Positions 8,242-16,713 of a DNA stretch of 64,000 nt are shown in pieces (position 1 is the first letter of the stretch; each line of letters starts with the position of its first letter). Source of the DNA: Luteolibacter arcticus (GTDB taxonomy: Bacteria > Verrucomicrobiota > Verrucomicrobiia > Verrucomicrobiales > Akkermansiaceae); assembly GCF_025950235.1 (NCBI RefSeq), contig NZ_JAPDDT010000022.1, positions 24,090 through 88,089 of the forward strand. Direction: 5' to 3'. The position numbers and the translations under genes are program-made. The notes under the pieces are model-generated. The model worked only from the letters and a program-made list of their open reading frames with translations. It did no database searches and was not told the origin of the DNA.

Positions 8242-9267
8242 TCACGACGAGGGCAAGAAATCCGCTACCACCATGCGGTGGTCACTGCGGCGCGTGGTCA
8301 CGGCGGTGCAGCGCATCGCCTTGAAGTGGCGCGAGTGATGGATCTGATCGATGCGGTGGATGGGAATGCGGCGCTGGAAGGTGTTTCCCCAGCCGACGCC
8401 GGCCTCGACGAATGCATCGCGGAAATCCGAACGCAGCAGGCTCTGGATCGGGTCGCCCGGCGGTGCATTGAAGTCGCCGCCAAACAATGTGGGCTTCCCC
8501 GGTGCCGTGTCGGCCAGGATGGTCAGGGCGATCGCCAATTCCTTGCGGCGATGGGCGCGGTTGATGGCATGCGTGCGCCAGCATTCGCGCTGCCAGAGGC
8601 GCAGGTCGGTGGCGGCGCTCTGGAGGTGGACGTTGACCACCTCGACATCGAGGTTGTCGGGCTTGCGGACGGTCACCTGCTGGAGCCGGTAGCCCGGTGT
8701 GCTGGGGTTCACCTCGCGGACGATTTTCCAGCGGCTGACCACGCCATTGGTCGCGTAGATCCGGTAGTCGCCGCGGCCCTGATAGAGTGCGTCGGCGATG
8801 TGCCGGACCTGGTGCGGATGGACTTCCTGCAGCAGCACGATATCCGGATCCCAGCGGCGGAGGTCGGCGGAAGGGTCGCCGCCGCTGCCCTTGTTGCCGC
8901 CGTACATGAAGAAATTGCAGTTGAGCGACACCACTCGCATCAGTTGCCGGCCGTCGGCAATGCCCGGTGCTCCCGGGATGGGCGCGGACTTGCCGATGTT
9001 GCCGATCACCCGCGCCTCATCGGCACCGAGCAAAACCGTCATCGCCCAGATGCCGGTGACGATCAGCGACAGCGGCGCGCGCAGGAACCAGAAGGCGATG
9101 GTGGAGCAGAGCAGGCCGATGCCGCCCCAGACCCAGATGGGCATGACGGTGAAGGCCGCCAACTTGTCCGGTTGCTCGGCGAAGGCATAGACCGTCGCCA
9201 TGTGGAGCAGGAGCGAAAAGCCGATGAGCGTCCATCCGGCGCGGCGTCGGAAGCGGGACGATTTCAT
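8242..9267 (-). CDS. Membrane-anchored endonuclease/exonuclease/phosphatase family protein
   Basis: 341 residues from the ATG at 9267 (a TTG at 9282 is also open). Three hydrophobic segments occupy about residues 12-90. The EEP hydrolase fold follows: VSLNCNFFM (metal-binding Asn), LLQEVHPHQV (catalytic Glu), VVNVHLQSAA (His), LFGGDFNAPPGD (GDFN), and the terminal RSDHRMVVADF with the catalytic His. The family includes Mg-dependent nucleases and sphingomyelinase-like phosphodiesterases. Proteins with N-terminal TM helices and this domain usually act outside the membrane, but the substrate cannot be read from sequence. It lies downstream of dnaX-ybaB on the same strand. Confidence 0.83.
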   Translation of the reverse strand: MKSSRFRRRAGWTLIGFSLLLHMATVYAFAEQPDKLAAFTVMPIWVWGGIGLLCSTIAFWFLRAPLSLIVTGIWAMTVLLGADEARVIGNIGKSAPIPGAPGIADGRQLMRVVSLNCNFFMYGGNKGSGGDPSADLRRWDPDIVLLQEVHPHQVRHIADALYQGRGDYRIYATNGVVSRWKIVREVNPSTPGYRLQQVTVRKPDNLDVEVVNVHLQSAATDLRLWQRECWRTHAINRAHRRKELAIALTILADTAPGKPTLFGGDFNAPPGDPIQSLLRSDFRDAFVEAGVGWGNTFQRRIPIHRIDQIHHSRHFKAMRCTAVTTRRSDHRMVVADFLPSS

Positions 9268-9297
9268 CGGGGAGGGAAACAAAACCGGCGGTTGCTG

Positions 9298-9600
9298 TTA
9301 GAACGGCAGCCCCATGCCGCCGGTCAGCTTCTTCATCTCCGCCGCAGCAACTTCCTTGCCTTTATTGACGGCTTCTTGAACGCCCTTGAGAACGAGGTCC
9401 TGGAGGAAGTCGACGTCCTCCGGATCGACGACCGACTTGTCGATCTTGATGGACTGCACGTCACCGGCGCAGGTGGCGACCACGGTGACCTTCCCGCCGC
9501 CGACGCTGGTCTCGACGGTGCGCTTGGCGAGTTCTTCCTGCGCAGCGGCCATCCCGGCCTGCATCTGCTGCGCCTGCTTCATGAGTTTCTGGATGTTCAT
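9298..9600 (-). CDS. ybaB: YbaB/EbfC nucleoid-associated protein
   Basis: 100 residues, the family's normal size. It starts MNIQKLMKQAQQMQ, has the long N-terminal helix and GGGKVTVVATCAGDVQSIKIDKSVVD, and ends in the Gly/Met-rich tail typical of YbaB. The family binds DNA as a dimer. It lies immediately downstream of dnaX, as in most bacteria, but recR is not the next gene here; an EEP hydrolase follows instead. Confidence 0.92.
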   Translation of the reverse strand: MNIQKLMKQAQQMQAGMAAAQEELAKRTVETSVGGGKVTVVATCAGDVQSIKIDKSVVDPEDVDFLQDLVLKGVQEAVNKGKEVAAAEMKKLTGGMGLPF

Positions 9601-9658
9601 GGATCTGGAATTGGAGATTTGAGATTGAAATCTGAGATCGGGGATCAGTGAAAGGAGA
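9601..9658. repeat. Degenerate heptamer repeat between dnaX and ybaB
   Basis: The spacer reads as imperfect seven-base units such as GAGATTT, GAGATTG and AAATCTG. It resembles the GATTGRY heptamer family seen at 12435-12636 and 48946-48980, but is more degenerate. Confidence 0.45.
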
Positions 9659-11215
9659 TCACTTCTTGATCGTGGCCGCGAACATTTCGAGCGCGGTCTG
9701 GATGAGCGGGTCCTTGTAGAACTCCTCCATGGGGTCGACCTTCGGAGCCGGCGGCTCTGGGGGCGCGTCGGGTTCGGGTTTCCATGGCGGGGCGTCGGAA
9801 TGAACCGGTGGAGGGGTGGGATCGAACGAGGATCCTTCGGGAGCCTGCTCGATCAGTTCGTCGAGAGAGAAGACCTTGTCCTGCCTTGCGGGCGGTTCTT
9901 CCTGCAAGGCGTGGGGGACGGGCTCGGGGATCTCCACGGCCATCGCTTCCGGGGCAGGAGGCGGTGCGGGAGCGGCTGGCTCGGGGGCGAGCTCGGGAAC
10001 TGCTACCGCCGCCGTCACCGCTGGAGCGGCAACCGCAGGCGCAGGTGCAGGTGCTGCAATGGTGACCGGTGAGGTGAGCTGGTCGGTGGCTCCGGCGAGC
10101 ACCTTGATCACGTCGGAAAGCCGGACTTCGGCGAGCGTCTGGACCGCCTTGATCATGCCGATCTCAAGATGGAGGCGCTTATTGGAAGCCCACTTCATGC
10201 GGCCTTCCGTTTCGGCAAAGACGTCGATGACCGAGAGCAAACGCTCCGCCGGGTAGGCTTCGGCGGCGGCTTTCAGCGCGGTCCAGATTTCGGTGGGAAT
10301 GCCATCGCCGCCGGTGGTGGAGTCGAGCTTGGCGACCAGCAGAGCGCGGACGGAGCCGATGAGCTCGCCGAGGAGCTGCGAGAGTTCGCGGCCGGCCTCG
10401 GCTTCGCGCTGGACGGTGGTGAGGGCTGCCGGCGTGTCGCGGGCGAGCAGGCTGCCGATCACCGAGGCCACGGTTTCCCGCGAGGTGAAGCCGAAGACAT
10501 CCAGCACGTTCGCCTCGGTGATGGTTTCGCCACAGAAGGCGACGAGCTGGTCGAGCATCGACTGGGCATCGCGCATGCCGCCGTCGGCGCCCTTGCCGAT
10601 TGCCCACGCCGCGGACTGGTGAAGGTTCACGCCTTCTTCCTTGGCGATGTAGAGCAGGTGATTGGCGATGATCTCCGTGGGAATCGGCCGCAGGTCGAAG
10701 CGCTGGCAGCGGGAGAGGATGGTCGGTAGCACCTTGTGCGCCTCGGTGGTGGCGAAGATGAACTTCACGTGCTCCGGCGGCTCTTCCAGCGTCTTCAGCA
10801 GCGCATTGAAGGCCGCGGTGGAGAGCATGTGAACTTCGTCGATGTAGTAGATCTTGAACTGCCCGCGGGCCGGGGCGAAGCGGACGGATTCGCGGATGTT
10901 GCGAACGTCATCCACGGAGTTATTCGAGGCACCGTCGATCTCAAGGACGTCCAGTGAGCGGCCTTCGGCGATTTCCACGCAGACGTCCTCGTCCGGATCG
11001 AAATCGGCCTTGGGGCCGTTCGTGCAATTCAGCGCCTTGGCGAGGATGCGGGCGGTGGTGGTCTTGCCGGTGCCGCGCGGGCCGACGAACAAGTAGGCGT
11101 GTGCCAGTCGCTGCTGGGCGATGGCATTTCTCAACGTCCGCACGACATGATCCTGGCCGAGGACGTCGTCGAAGGTTTTCGGGCGGTATTTCCGGGCGAA
11201 GACCTGGTAGCTCAC
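9659..11215 (-). CDS. dnaX: DNA polymerase III subunit gamma/tau
   Basis: 518 residues. It starts MSYQVFARKYRPKTFDDVLGQ and has Walker A GPRGTGKTTTARILAK near residue 44, Walker B IYYIDEVHML, and sensor/arginine-finger region LSRCQRFDLRPI. This is the AAA+ clamp-loader motor that loads the sliding clamp and organises the replisome. After the core a Pro/Ala-rich tail (about residues 370-500) ends in a short conserved-looking helix. The four-Cys zinc module of DnaX is reduced here: in ALNCTNGPKADFDPDEDVCVEI only the first and last cysteines remain and the central CxxC pair is replaced by acidic residues. Start and context with ybaB are typical. Confidence 0.93.
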   Translation of the reverse strand: MSYQVFARKYRPKTFDDVLGQDHVVRTLRNAIAQQRLAHAYLFVGPRGTGKTTTARILAKALNCTNGPKADFDPDEDVCVEIAEGRSLDVLEIDGASNNSVDDVRNIRESVRFAPARGQFKIYYIDEVHMLSTAAFNALLKTLEEPPEHVKFIFATTEAHKVLPTILSRCQRFDLRPIPTEIIANHLLYIAKEEGVNLHQSAAWAIGKGADGGMRDAQSMLDQLVAFCGETITEANVLDVFGFTSRETVASVIGSLLARDTPAALTTVQREAEAGRELSQLLGELIGSVRALLVAKLDSTTGGDGIPTEIWTALKAAAEAYPAERLLSVIDVFAETEGRMKWASNKRLHLEIGMIKAVQTLAEVRLSDVIKVLAGATDQLTSPVTIAAPAPAPAVAAPAVTAAVAVPELAPEPAAPAPPPAPEAMAVEIPEPVPHALQEEPPARQDKVFSLDELIEQAPEGSSFDPTPPPVHSDAPPWKPEPDAPPEPPAPKVDPMEEFYKDPLIQTALEMFAATIKK

Positions 11216-11455
11216 GCGCGGGAGGCTATGCCGGATGACCGGGAAGGGAAGTGTGGAATCGCCCCGGCCCCGTCATTTGCCCGCGGCCCATGCAGGCCGG
11301 GCTCCGGCGGTGACTTCGCGGTCCAATTCCGCCATCCGGGCGGTCATCGCTGCGACGCGGTCCAGCTGCCCGTCGGCGATTCCGGCGGCCAGGATCAGGG
11401 TGGTCAGCTTCATCAGGGCGTTGCCTAACGCCCCGCCGGTCGCCAATCTGTCGGG

Positions 11456-11938
11456 GTGATTCCGGGACCAAGCCACATCGATGGAGACTGGAGAGGTTCA
11501 TACTTCTACGACCTTGAGCAGCAGCGTCTCCCGGACGGTTTGGGCGTGGGATTCGAGTTGCACTTGCGCCAGTCGTGGGTGCAGCGCGTGATCGGGCGGT
11601 TTTCCGGCACCGTGACTGATGAGCCGCAGCGGGGCATGCCCGGCATCGGTCAAATCACCGGCGGTTTTCGTGGGCAGTCCATCCGTTTCACCAAGCGGAT
11701 GCCGGTTTCATACATCGTCCAGGAAGGACGCAGTATTTCGGTTCGCCAGTGGCTTTGTGAATTGGGATACGACCCTGGTCGCGACATTCCTCATCAGCCT
11801 GTCCTTTATCGTGGCAGGTTTTCCAGCGCCGATGCTGCATCGGGCACTTGGCGAATTCCAGGCGGCAACCTGAATGTTTCCCTGAGCTTGAGCATCCCAA
11901 TGCCGGAATGCACCGGCACTTGGACGCTGACCCGATGA
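11456..11938 (+). CDS. Hypothetical protein
   Basis: 160 residues from a GTG at 11456. There is no signal peptide or membrane segment. The sequence contains DGDWRGSYFYD near the start, GRFSGTVTDE and GRFSSADAASGTWRI near the end, which reads like a small all-beta fold with repeated G-x-W/F strands. I do not recognise a family. It lies upstream of the fRMsr gene by 25 bp and may be cotranscribed with it. Confidence 0.6.
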   Translation: MIPGPSHIDGDWRGSYFYDLEQQRLPDGLGVGFELHLRQSWVQRVIGRFSGTVTDEPQRGMPGIGQITGGFRGQSIRFTKRMPVSYIVQEGRSISVRQWLCELGYDPGRDIPHQPVLYRGRFSSADAASGTWRIPGGNLNVSLSLSIPMPECTGTWTLTR

Positions 11939-11963
11939 AGACGAGCACTTTTGATCCGCCCCT

Positions 11964-12497
11964 ATGATCCCTACTGCCGACGAAAAGAAATCATACTACG
12001 CCGCTGCCCGTGAACGCCTGCATGCGCTGTGGGCCGGGGAGCCGGACATGATCGCGCGCATGGCTCTGGCGGCTTGTGTGCTGCATGAGGCGATGCCGCA
12101 TGCGTTTTGGACGGGATTTTACCGGGTGGTTGGGGGGCAGTTGGTGATCGGGCCTTATCAAGGGACGCCGGGGTGCTCGCGGATCGGGTGGGGGAAGGGT
12201 GTCTGCGGGGCGGCTTGGGCGAGCGGGGAGACGCAGGTGGTGCCGGACGTGCATGAATTTCCCGGTCACATCGCCTGTGACAGCCGGGCGGAGAGTGAGA
12301 TCGTGGTGCCGGTGAAGGACGCCCGGGGGACGGTGATCGCGGTGTTTGACGTGGATTCGGCGGAGAAATCGGCGTTCGACGAGGTGGACCGGGTGGAGCT
12401 GGAGGCGATCTTCGCGGGGTGGGGGGGGTCTGAAGAAATCACCAATCATCAATCCCTCAATCACCAATCGAAGTGCCTGAGGAGAGATGACCGCTGA
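11964..12497 (+). CDS. Free methionine-(R)-sulfoxide reductase (GAF domain)
   Basis: 177 residues. A single GAF domain runs through AFWTGFYRVVGGQLVIGPYQG, then GKGVCGAAWASGETQVVPDVHEFPGHIACDSRAESEIVVP, which contains the cysteines of the fRMsr family including the catalytic one in HIACDSRAESEI. The enzyme reduces free L-methionine-R-sulfoxide in the cytoplasm using thioredoxin. Family proteins are about 160 residues. Here the last 20 or so residues (from EEITNHQSLNHQS) are translated from a heptamer repeat that elsewhere is intergenic, so the natural C-terminus has been extended by repeat DNA. Confidence 0.88.
   Translation: MIPTADEKKSYYAAARERLHALWAGEPDMIARMALAACVLHEAMPHAFWTGFYRVVGGQLVIGPYQGTPGCSRIGWGKGVCGAAWASGETQVVPDVHEFPGHIACDSRAESEIVVPVKDARGTVIAVFDVDSAEKSAFDEVDRVELEAIFAGWGGSEEITNHQSLNHQSKCLRRDDR
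12435..12475. repeat. Left arm of a 41-bp inverted repeat made of GATTGRY heptamers
   Basis: This 41-bp arm, overlapping the fRMsr 3' end, is the reverse complement of 12596-12636 with only a few mismatches. It is composed of AATCACC-type heptamers (GATTGGT on the other strand). The 120-bp interval between the arms has no gene. Confidence 0.8.
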
Positions 12498-12595
12498 CGC
12501 CAGGTGCGGAGTTCTTCTGGAGGATCGGAGACGTGGGAGGGGGCCTGCTTTCAGTGCGCGCCGACTGGGGCGAGAGCCCTTTTCATTCTTCCAAA

Positions 12596-12636
12596 CACTT
12601 CGATTGGTGATTGGAAGATTGGTGATTGGTGATTTC
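12596..12636. repeat. Right arm of the GATTGRY inverted repeat
   Basis: GATTGGT, GATTGGA, A, GATTGGT, GATTGGT and GATTT follow one another here. With 12435-12475 it could form a long stem enclosing about 120 bp upstream of exbB. Confidence 0.8.
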
Positions 12637-12702
12637 CCACCGGTGTGACGGTGGTGTCATCGGGCTGGCCAGATTCTTCGGAGTGGTTTATAGACGGCGC
12701 CC

Positions 12703-13395
12703 ATGCCGACCGAATTCAACCCCTCGGGCCTCCTTGAAAGCGGAGGGCTGATCATTTGGCTGCAGGCGGCGCTCGCGTTTTTCGGGGCCGTCTTCGTGGT
12801 CGAGCGGCTGTTTTTCTTCCATCGCGCCCGGATCAATGTCGGTGACCTGCTGGTCGGGCTTTCCAATCACGTCCGCCGCAAGGCTTACGCCGAGGCAATG
12901 CATGAAGCGGCCCGCGCCCCGGGCCCGGTGGCCCGTGTCGCCCATGCCGTGCTGCTGAGGCACTCGATGGAGCGTCCCGATCTGCGGGACATCGCCCAGG
13001 AGGCCGGCCAGCTTGAAGTCCCGCGGATCGAGAAAAACCTGCGCGGCATTCTCGGAGTGGCCGTTTTGGCACCGCTGACCGGGATGCTTGGCACGGTGCT
13101 GGGTTTGTCGAAGACGTTCGAGCAGATGAGTGCGCGCGGCGGCTACGCCGGTCCGGCCGAGCTGACTGCCGGGGTGCTCACCGCGCTGGTCACCACGGTG
13201 GTCGGGCTGACGATCGCGATCCCTGCCTACCTGTTTTACCTGTATTTCCTTGGCCGGACGAAGCGGCTTTTCCACCGGATCGAGCGCACCGGCATCGAGA
13301 TGGTGAACATGATCTGCGACGCTAGGATCGACACGGGCATCGTCTCGATGCGCGATGAACTCGAAGCCCGCCGGCGCGAGGAGCGGAAAAAATGA
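12703..13395 (+). CDS. exbB: MotA/TolQ/ExbB proton-channel family protein
   Basis: 230 residues with three TM segments: about 15-37, 113-135 and 150-175. The conserved channel core LGTVLGLSKTFEQM, then ELTAGVLTALVTTVVGLTIAIPAYLFY, is clear. ExbB forms the pentameric inner-membrane channel that uses proton-motive force with ExbD to energise TonB. It overlaps the next gene by four bases (ATGA), indicating translational coupling. Like the rest of the window it has no good Shine-Dalgarno sequence before its ATG. Confidence 0.88.
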   Translation: MPTEFNPSGLLESGGLIIWLQAALAFFGAVFVVERLFFFHRARINVGDLLVGLSNHVRRKAYAEAMHEAARAPGPVARVAHAVLLRHSMERPDLRDIAQEAGQLEVPRIEKNLRGILGVAVLAPLTGMLGTVLGLSKTFEQMSARGGYAGPAELTAGVLTALVTTVVGLTIAIPAYLFYLYFLGRTKRLFHRIERTGIEMVNMICDARIDTGIVSMRDELEARRREERKK

Positions 13396-13826
13396 AGTTG
13401 GAATCCACGCTGCCGGAACGGCCCGGATTTCTTTTCGTGGTGCCGGCCTTCAATTTGTTCGCGCTGCTGCTGGTGTTTTTCCTGCTCGGCGGACAGTTCG
13501 TCAGCCAATCCGGCGTGGCGGTGGAGCTGCCGGTGTCGCGCTTCCAGATGGAGCGCCAAGCGGATGCCACCGTGGTAACGGTCACCGCCGGCGAGCCGCC
13601 CGGCTACTGGCTGGAGCGTGAGCCGGTCTCGCTTGCCCAGCTTTCCGAGCGTCTCGACGCCCGCCGCGGCAGCGAGTCCGCCCCGACCACCACGATGCTG
13701 CTGCGCGTGGACAAGGGCGTGCCGGTGGAAATTCAGCGCAATGTGGCCGAGGTCGCGTTGCAGAAGGGGCTGCGGGTGTATTTGCTCGGGCAGCCGGAGA
13801 CGGGTCAACCCAAGGCACCCGAGTAA
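13392..13826 (+). CDS. exbD: ExbD/TolR-family protein lacking the conserved membrane aspartate
   Basis: 144 residues with a short cytoplasmic tail, one TM segment (about 15-37) and a periplasmic domain ending VAEVALQKGLRVYLLG. In ExbD/TolR the TM helix begins P-x-x-D, where Asp carries the proton; here the matching segment is VPAFNLFALLLVFF, so Asn replaces Asp. The codon is AAT at about 13452. Neighbours and fold leave little doubt about family membership, but proton coupling may be lost or altered. It overlaps exbB. Confidence 0.82.
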   Translation: MKLESTLPERPGFLFVVPAFNLFALLLVFFLLGGQFVSQSGVAVELPVSRFQMERQADATVVTVTAGEPPGYWLEREPVSLAQLSERLDARRGSESAPTTTMLLRVDKGVPVEIQRNVAEVALQKGLRVYLLGQPETGQPKAPE

Positions 13827-13853
13827 GGGAACGGCTGATGAATCTCCTCGCGA

Positions 13854-14279
13854 ATGAAGCTCCATCTTAAGGAAGAGTCCTCGTGGACGGGAACTATGTA
13901 CGATTTGATCATCGGCTCCGATGCGGTGGTATTCGCGGGATTTGAAACCTACCGTGATCGCTTTCCGGCCAAGTTCTCTCTGAGAGAAGGTTCGCTTGAG
14001 CGCTTGGAAGCAGCCCTCAAGCTACTGGAGTTGGAGAGCTGGAAGGCGTCTTATCGTCCTGAGGATGTCGGATCCGTTGTAGATGACGGAGGTTCTTGGA
14101 CCTTGGACTTTGAGTTCCGCGATAGACGCGTTTTGTCCAATGGGGTCAACGCCTATCCAAGCTTCAGATATCCAGCGGAAACCAGCCTCCACGAAGAGCG
14201 CTGGCATCTTCTCAAGGAGGCGGTTTTCTCGACAATCGGATTCAGCGTTCCGTTCGGATGGAACGCAAAGAGACAATGA
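13854..14279 (+). CDS. Hypothetical protein inserted in the ExbBD locus
   Basis: 141 residues, soluble, with no signal or TM segment; I do not recognise a family. The sequence starts MKLHLKEESSWTGTMYDLI and ends FSVPFGWNAKRQ. Its base composition is visibly less GC-rich than exbB, exbD and the TonB-like gene (runs such as GGATTTGAAACCTACC), and it separates exbD from the TonB-like gene. I infer a later insertion into an ancestral exbB-exbD-tonB-like operon. Confidence 0.65.
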   Translation: MKLHLKEESSWTGTMYDLIIGSDAVVFAGFETYRDRFPAKFSLREGSLERLEAALKLLELESWKASYRPEDVGSVVDDGGSWTLDFEFRDRRVLSNGVNAYPSFRYPAETSLHEERWHLLKEAVFSTIGFSVPFGWNAKRQ

Positions 14280-14343
14280 GCACCCCAAGCCGCCCAATCA
14301 AAAATTGATTCAGGTCATTTCATCGCCTTGATTTAGCGACTTC

Positions 14344-15087
14344 ATGTTCAATCTCCGCCACAAACGCACGACGCGCGACCGCCAGAGCGGTCTCGTTTTC
14401 CAGTGGCGCTTGCCGGTGGGGAATACCGGCCGCTTTCTGCTGGCATTCGTGGTGGTGGCGTTGGTCACCGCCGGGCTCGCTGCCAGTGTGCGGGTGCGGG
14501 TGGGCAGTGTGTCCCGCCAGCCGGAACGGCGCGGGTCCTTGATCCTCGTTCCGCAGGGCAAGGAATGGCAGTCGCTTGAAATGCTGGCGCTTGAAGCGGG
14601 GCCGATGCCAAGGCGCGCGGATCCCGCCGGTGATCCGGCCGTGAAGGACTTGATCGACCGGTCTATGGCCGCGGCGCGTCCGCCAGGCTACCGTTACGAA
14701 CCGGAACTCCGGGCGGTGACGGTCGAAATCCCGACGGCCGTGATGAGTGAGGAGGCGGATACTTCGCCCGGCGTTTTGCCACCGCTGCCGGTGCCCGAGC
14801 CTCCTTCGCAGAATCCGCCGCTGCCCGATCCTTCGCGGCCGCTAGTCCTCTCCAATGGCGGTGTTCGCGCCATCGCGCCGGCTGCGATGCTGCCTGCCTC
14901 GCTGGCGCGCGGGAATCGCTACCTGCTGGGCTACGATGCCAATGGCCGCGTGACCCGTGTCACCACGCTTTTCACCGCCGAACCTGCCGCTGACGACAGC
15001 GGCCAGCAGTGGCTCCGCCAGATCATCATCGAGGGCGGGGACAAGGCCGGTGGCTGGACCGCGGTCGAAATTTCAAGTGGATCATGA
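14344..15087 (+). CDS. TonB-like single-TM periplasmic protein
   Basis: 247 residues. There is a basic cytoplasmic tail, one TM segment (about 30-50), a Pro-rich stretch (about 140-165, LPPLPVPEPPSQNPPLPDPS), and a C-terminal domain with RYLLGYDANGRVTRVTTLF. That last segment resembles the G-x-V-x-x-V strand of TonB C-terminal domains. With exbB and exbD upstream, I infer an energy-transducing partner, though no clear TonB box-binding signature is visible. The next ORF starts at 15089, adjacent to its stop. Confidence 0.6.
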   Translation: MFNLRHKRTTRDRQSGLVFQWRLPVGNTGRFLLAFVVVALVTAGLAASVRVRVGSVSRQPERRGSLILVPQGKEWQSLEMLALEAGPMPRRADPAGDPAVKDLIDRSMAAARPPGYRYEPELRAVTVEIPTAVMSEEADTSPGVLPPLPVPEPPSQNPPLPDPSRPLVLSNGGVRAIAPAAMLPASLARGNRYLLGYDANGRVTRVTTLFTAEPAADDSGQQWLRQIIIEGGDKAGGWTAVEISSGS

Positions 15088-15088
15088 C

Positions 15089-15331
15089 ATGATCGAGCTC
15101 TCCCTCACCGAACTCGCCGCGGGGGCCATCGGCATCGCGATGGTCATCGTGATCTTCTTCGAGTGGGTTTCCCGCTGGTCGAACCGCAATGCCGAGCGCC
15201 GGTCGCTGCGCAAGCGCGTCAGTTGCCGGCTGTGTTTGCTGGTGGTTGAGGACGAAGGCCGCGGGCGTATTTTCCACTGTCCCCACTGCGGGGGCGAGAA
15301 CGAGCGGGGGCGCAATAAGAGTCTCGGTTGA
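15089..15331 (+). CDS. Small TM protein with C-terminal zinc-ribbon-like motif
   Basis: 80 residues. It has one TM helix (about 8-27), a basic middle, then CRLCLLVVEDEGRGRIFHCPHCG, a Cys-x2-Cys...Cys-x2-Cys arrangement that would bind zinc. Its ATG follows the TonB-like stop within two bases, so it is probably the last gene of the exbBD operon. Function is unknown. Confidence 0.65.
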   Translation: MIELSLTELAAGAIGIAMVIVIFFEWVSRWSNRNAERRSLRKRVSCRLCLLVVEDEGRGRIFHCPHCGGENERGRNKSLG

Positions 15332-15453
15332 AAATTTACAAATGCGCGGCTGGAAGCTGCATCCACGGTTTGGGATGAGGCTTGCCACCCATCCCGGTAG
15401 CCACTAAGGACCCCCGAAATATCCGCCACGCCACCACGCCCAAGTCACACATC

Positions 15454-16698
15454 ATGAGCGAAAGAAGAGTCGTCATCACCGGTATCGGCTGCGTCAGCCC
15501 CCTTGGCAACGATCTGCAAACCACGTGGGACGGCATGAAAGCCGGGCGCAGCGGCATCGGCACGATCACCCTGCTCGATCCGACTCCCTACGAGTGCAAG
15601 ATCGCCGGCGAGGTGAAGGACTTTTCGCCGGATCCGTACTTCAATGTGCCTAAGGACTCGCGCCGCTCCGACCGCTACGTGCAGTTCGCCGTGGCCGCAT
15701 CCAAGATGGCGCTCGCAGACAGCGGAGTGGATCTGGACAAAGTGGACCGCCGCCGTTTCGGCGTGATGGTCGGCAGCGGCATCGGCGGCCTCGGCACGCT
15801 GGAGCGCGAGCACGAGGTCTGCCTGACCAAGGGACCGAAGCGCGTCTCGGCCTTCACGATCCCGATGATGATTTCCAACATCGCCAGTGGCATCATCTCC
15901 ATGGAGCACCACCTCTATGGCCCGAACATGGTGATTGTGACCGCTTGCGCGACCTCGAACCACAACATCGGGGAAGCGTGGCGCATGATCAAATTCGGCG
16001 ACGCCGATGCCTTCCTCGCCGGTGGTGCGGAATCGACGATCCTGCCGATGGGCCTCGCGGGCTTCGCCAACATGAAGGCGCTCAGCACCCGAAACGACGC
16101 GCCGGAAAAGGCGTCCCGCCCCTTCGACAAGGACCGCGATGGCTTCGTGATGGGTGAAGGTGCCGGCGTGGTGGTGATCGAGGAGCTCGAGCACGCCAAG
16201 GCTCGCGGTGCGAAGATTTACGCCGAACTCGTCGGCTATGGTGTCAGCGCGGATGCGCACCACCTCAGCGCTCCATCGCCCGATGGCACGGGTCCGGCTT
16301 ACGCGATCGGCATGGCGCTGAAGCACGCCAAGCTGAACCCGGAAGACGTCCAGTATCTCAACGCCCACGCGACCTCGACCGGTCTCGGCGACGTCGCCGA
16401 AACGCGCGCGATCAAGCTGGCGTTCGGCGACTACGCCACCAATGGCCTGATGGTGAGCTCCACCAAGTCGATGACCGGGCACATGCTCGGTGCGGCCGGC
16501 GGGATTGAGATCATCGCTTCCATCATGTCGATCGTGGACGGCGTGGTGCCGCCGACCATCAACGTGGAAAACCAGGATCCTGAGTGCGACCTGGACGTGG
16601 TGCCAAACACGGCCCGCGAAGCGAAGGTGGATGTGGCGCTCAGCAACAGCTTCGGCTTCGGCGGGCACAATGCCTCGCTGCTGGTGAAGCGGTTCTAA
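15454..16698 (+). CDS. fabF: Beta-ketoacyl-ACP synthase II
   Basis: 414 residues from the ATG at 15454. The catalytic Cys is in VTACATSNHNIGEAW, the two His in LNAHATST and GHMLGAAGGIE, and the N-terminal VVITGIGCVSPLGND is typical. FabF condenses malonyl-ACP with growing acyl-ACP in type II fatty-acid synthesis in the cytoplasm. No acpP or other fab gene is adjacent. Its 3' end (GCGGTTCTAAGG at 16689-16700) is repeated at 17812-17822, marking the left end of a segmental duplication. Confidence 0.93.
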   Translation: MSERRVVITGIGCVSPLGNDLQTTWDGMKAGRSGIGTITLLDPTPYECKIAGEVKDFSPDPYFNVPKDSRRSDRYVQFAVAASKMALADSGVDLDKVDRRRFGVMVGSGIGGLGTLEREHEVCLTKGPKRVSAFTIPMMISNIASGIISMEHHLYGPNMVIVTACATSNHNIGEAWRMIKFGDADAFLAGGAESTILPMGLAGFANMKALSTRNDAPEKASRPFDKDRDGFVMGEGAGVVVIEELEHAKARGAKIYAELVGYGVSADAHHLSAPSPDGTGPAYAIGMALKHAKLNPEDVQYLNAHATSTGLGDVAETRAIKLAFGDYATNGLMVSSTKSMTGHMLGAAGGIEIIASIMSIVDGVVPPTINVENQDPECDLDVVPNTAREAKVDVALSNSFGFGGHNASLLVKRF

Positions 16699-16713
16699 GG
16701 CTGCGGTCTAGCG

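Noticed and set aside
11273..11476. A minus-strand 67-codon frame upstream of dnaX ending in ELDREVTAGARPAW
   Set aside because: The end resembles sulfatase C-termini, but it is too short and has no other sulfatase motif. It might be a remnant; I could not support it.
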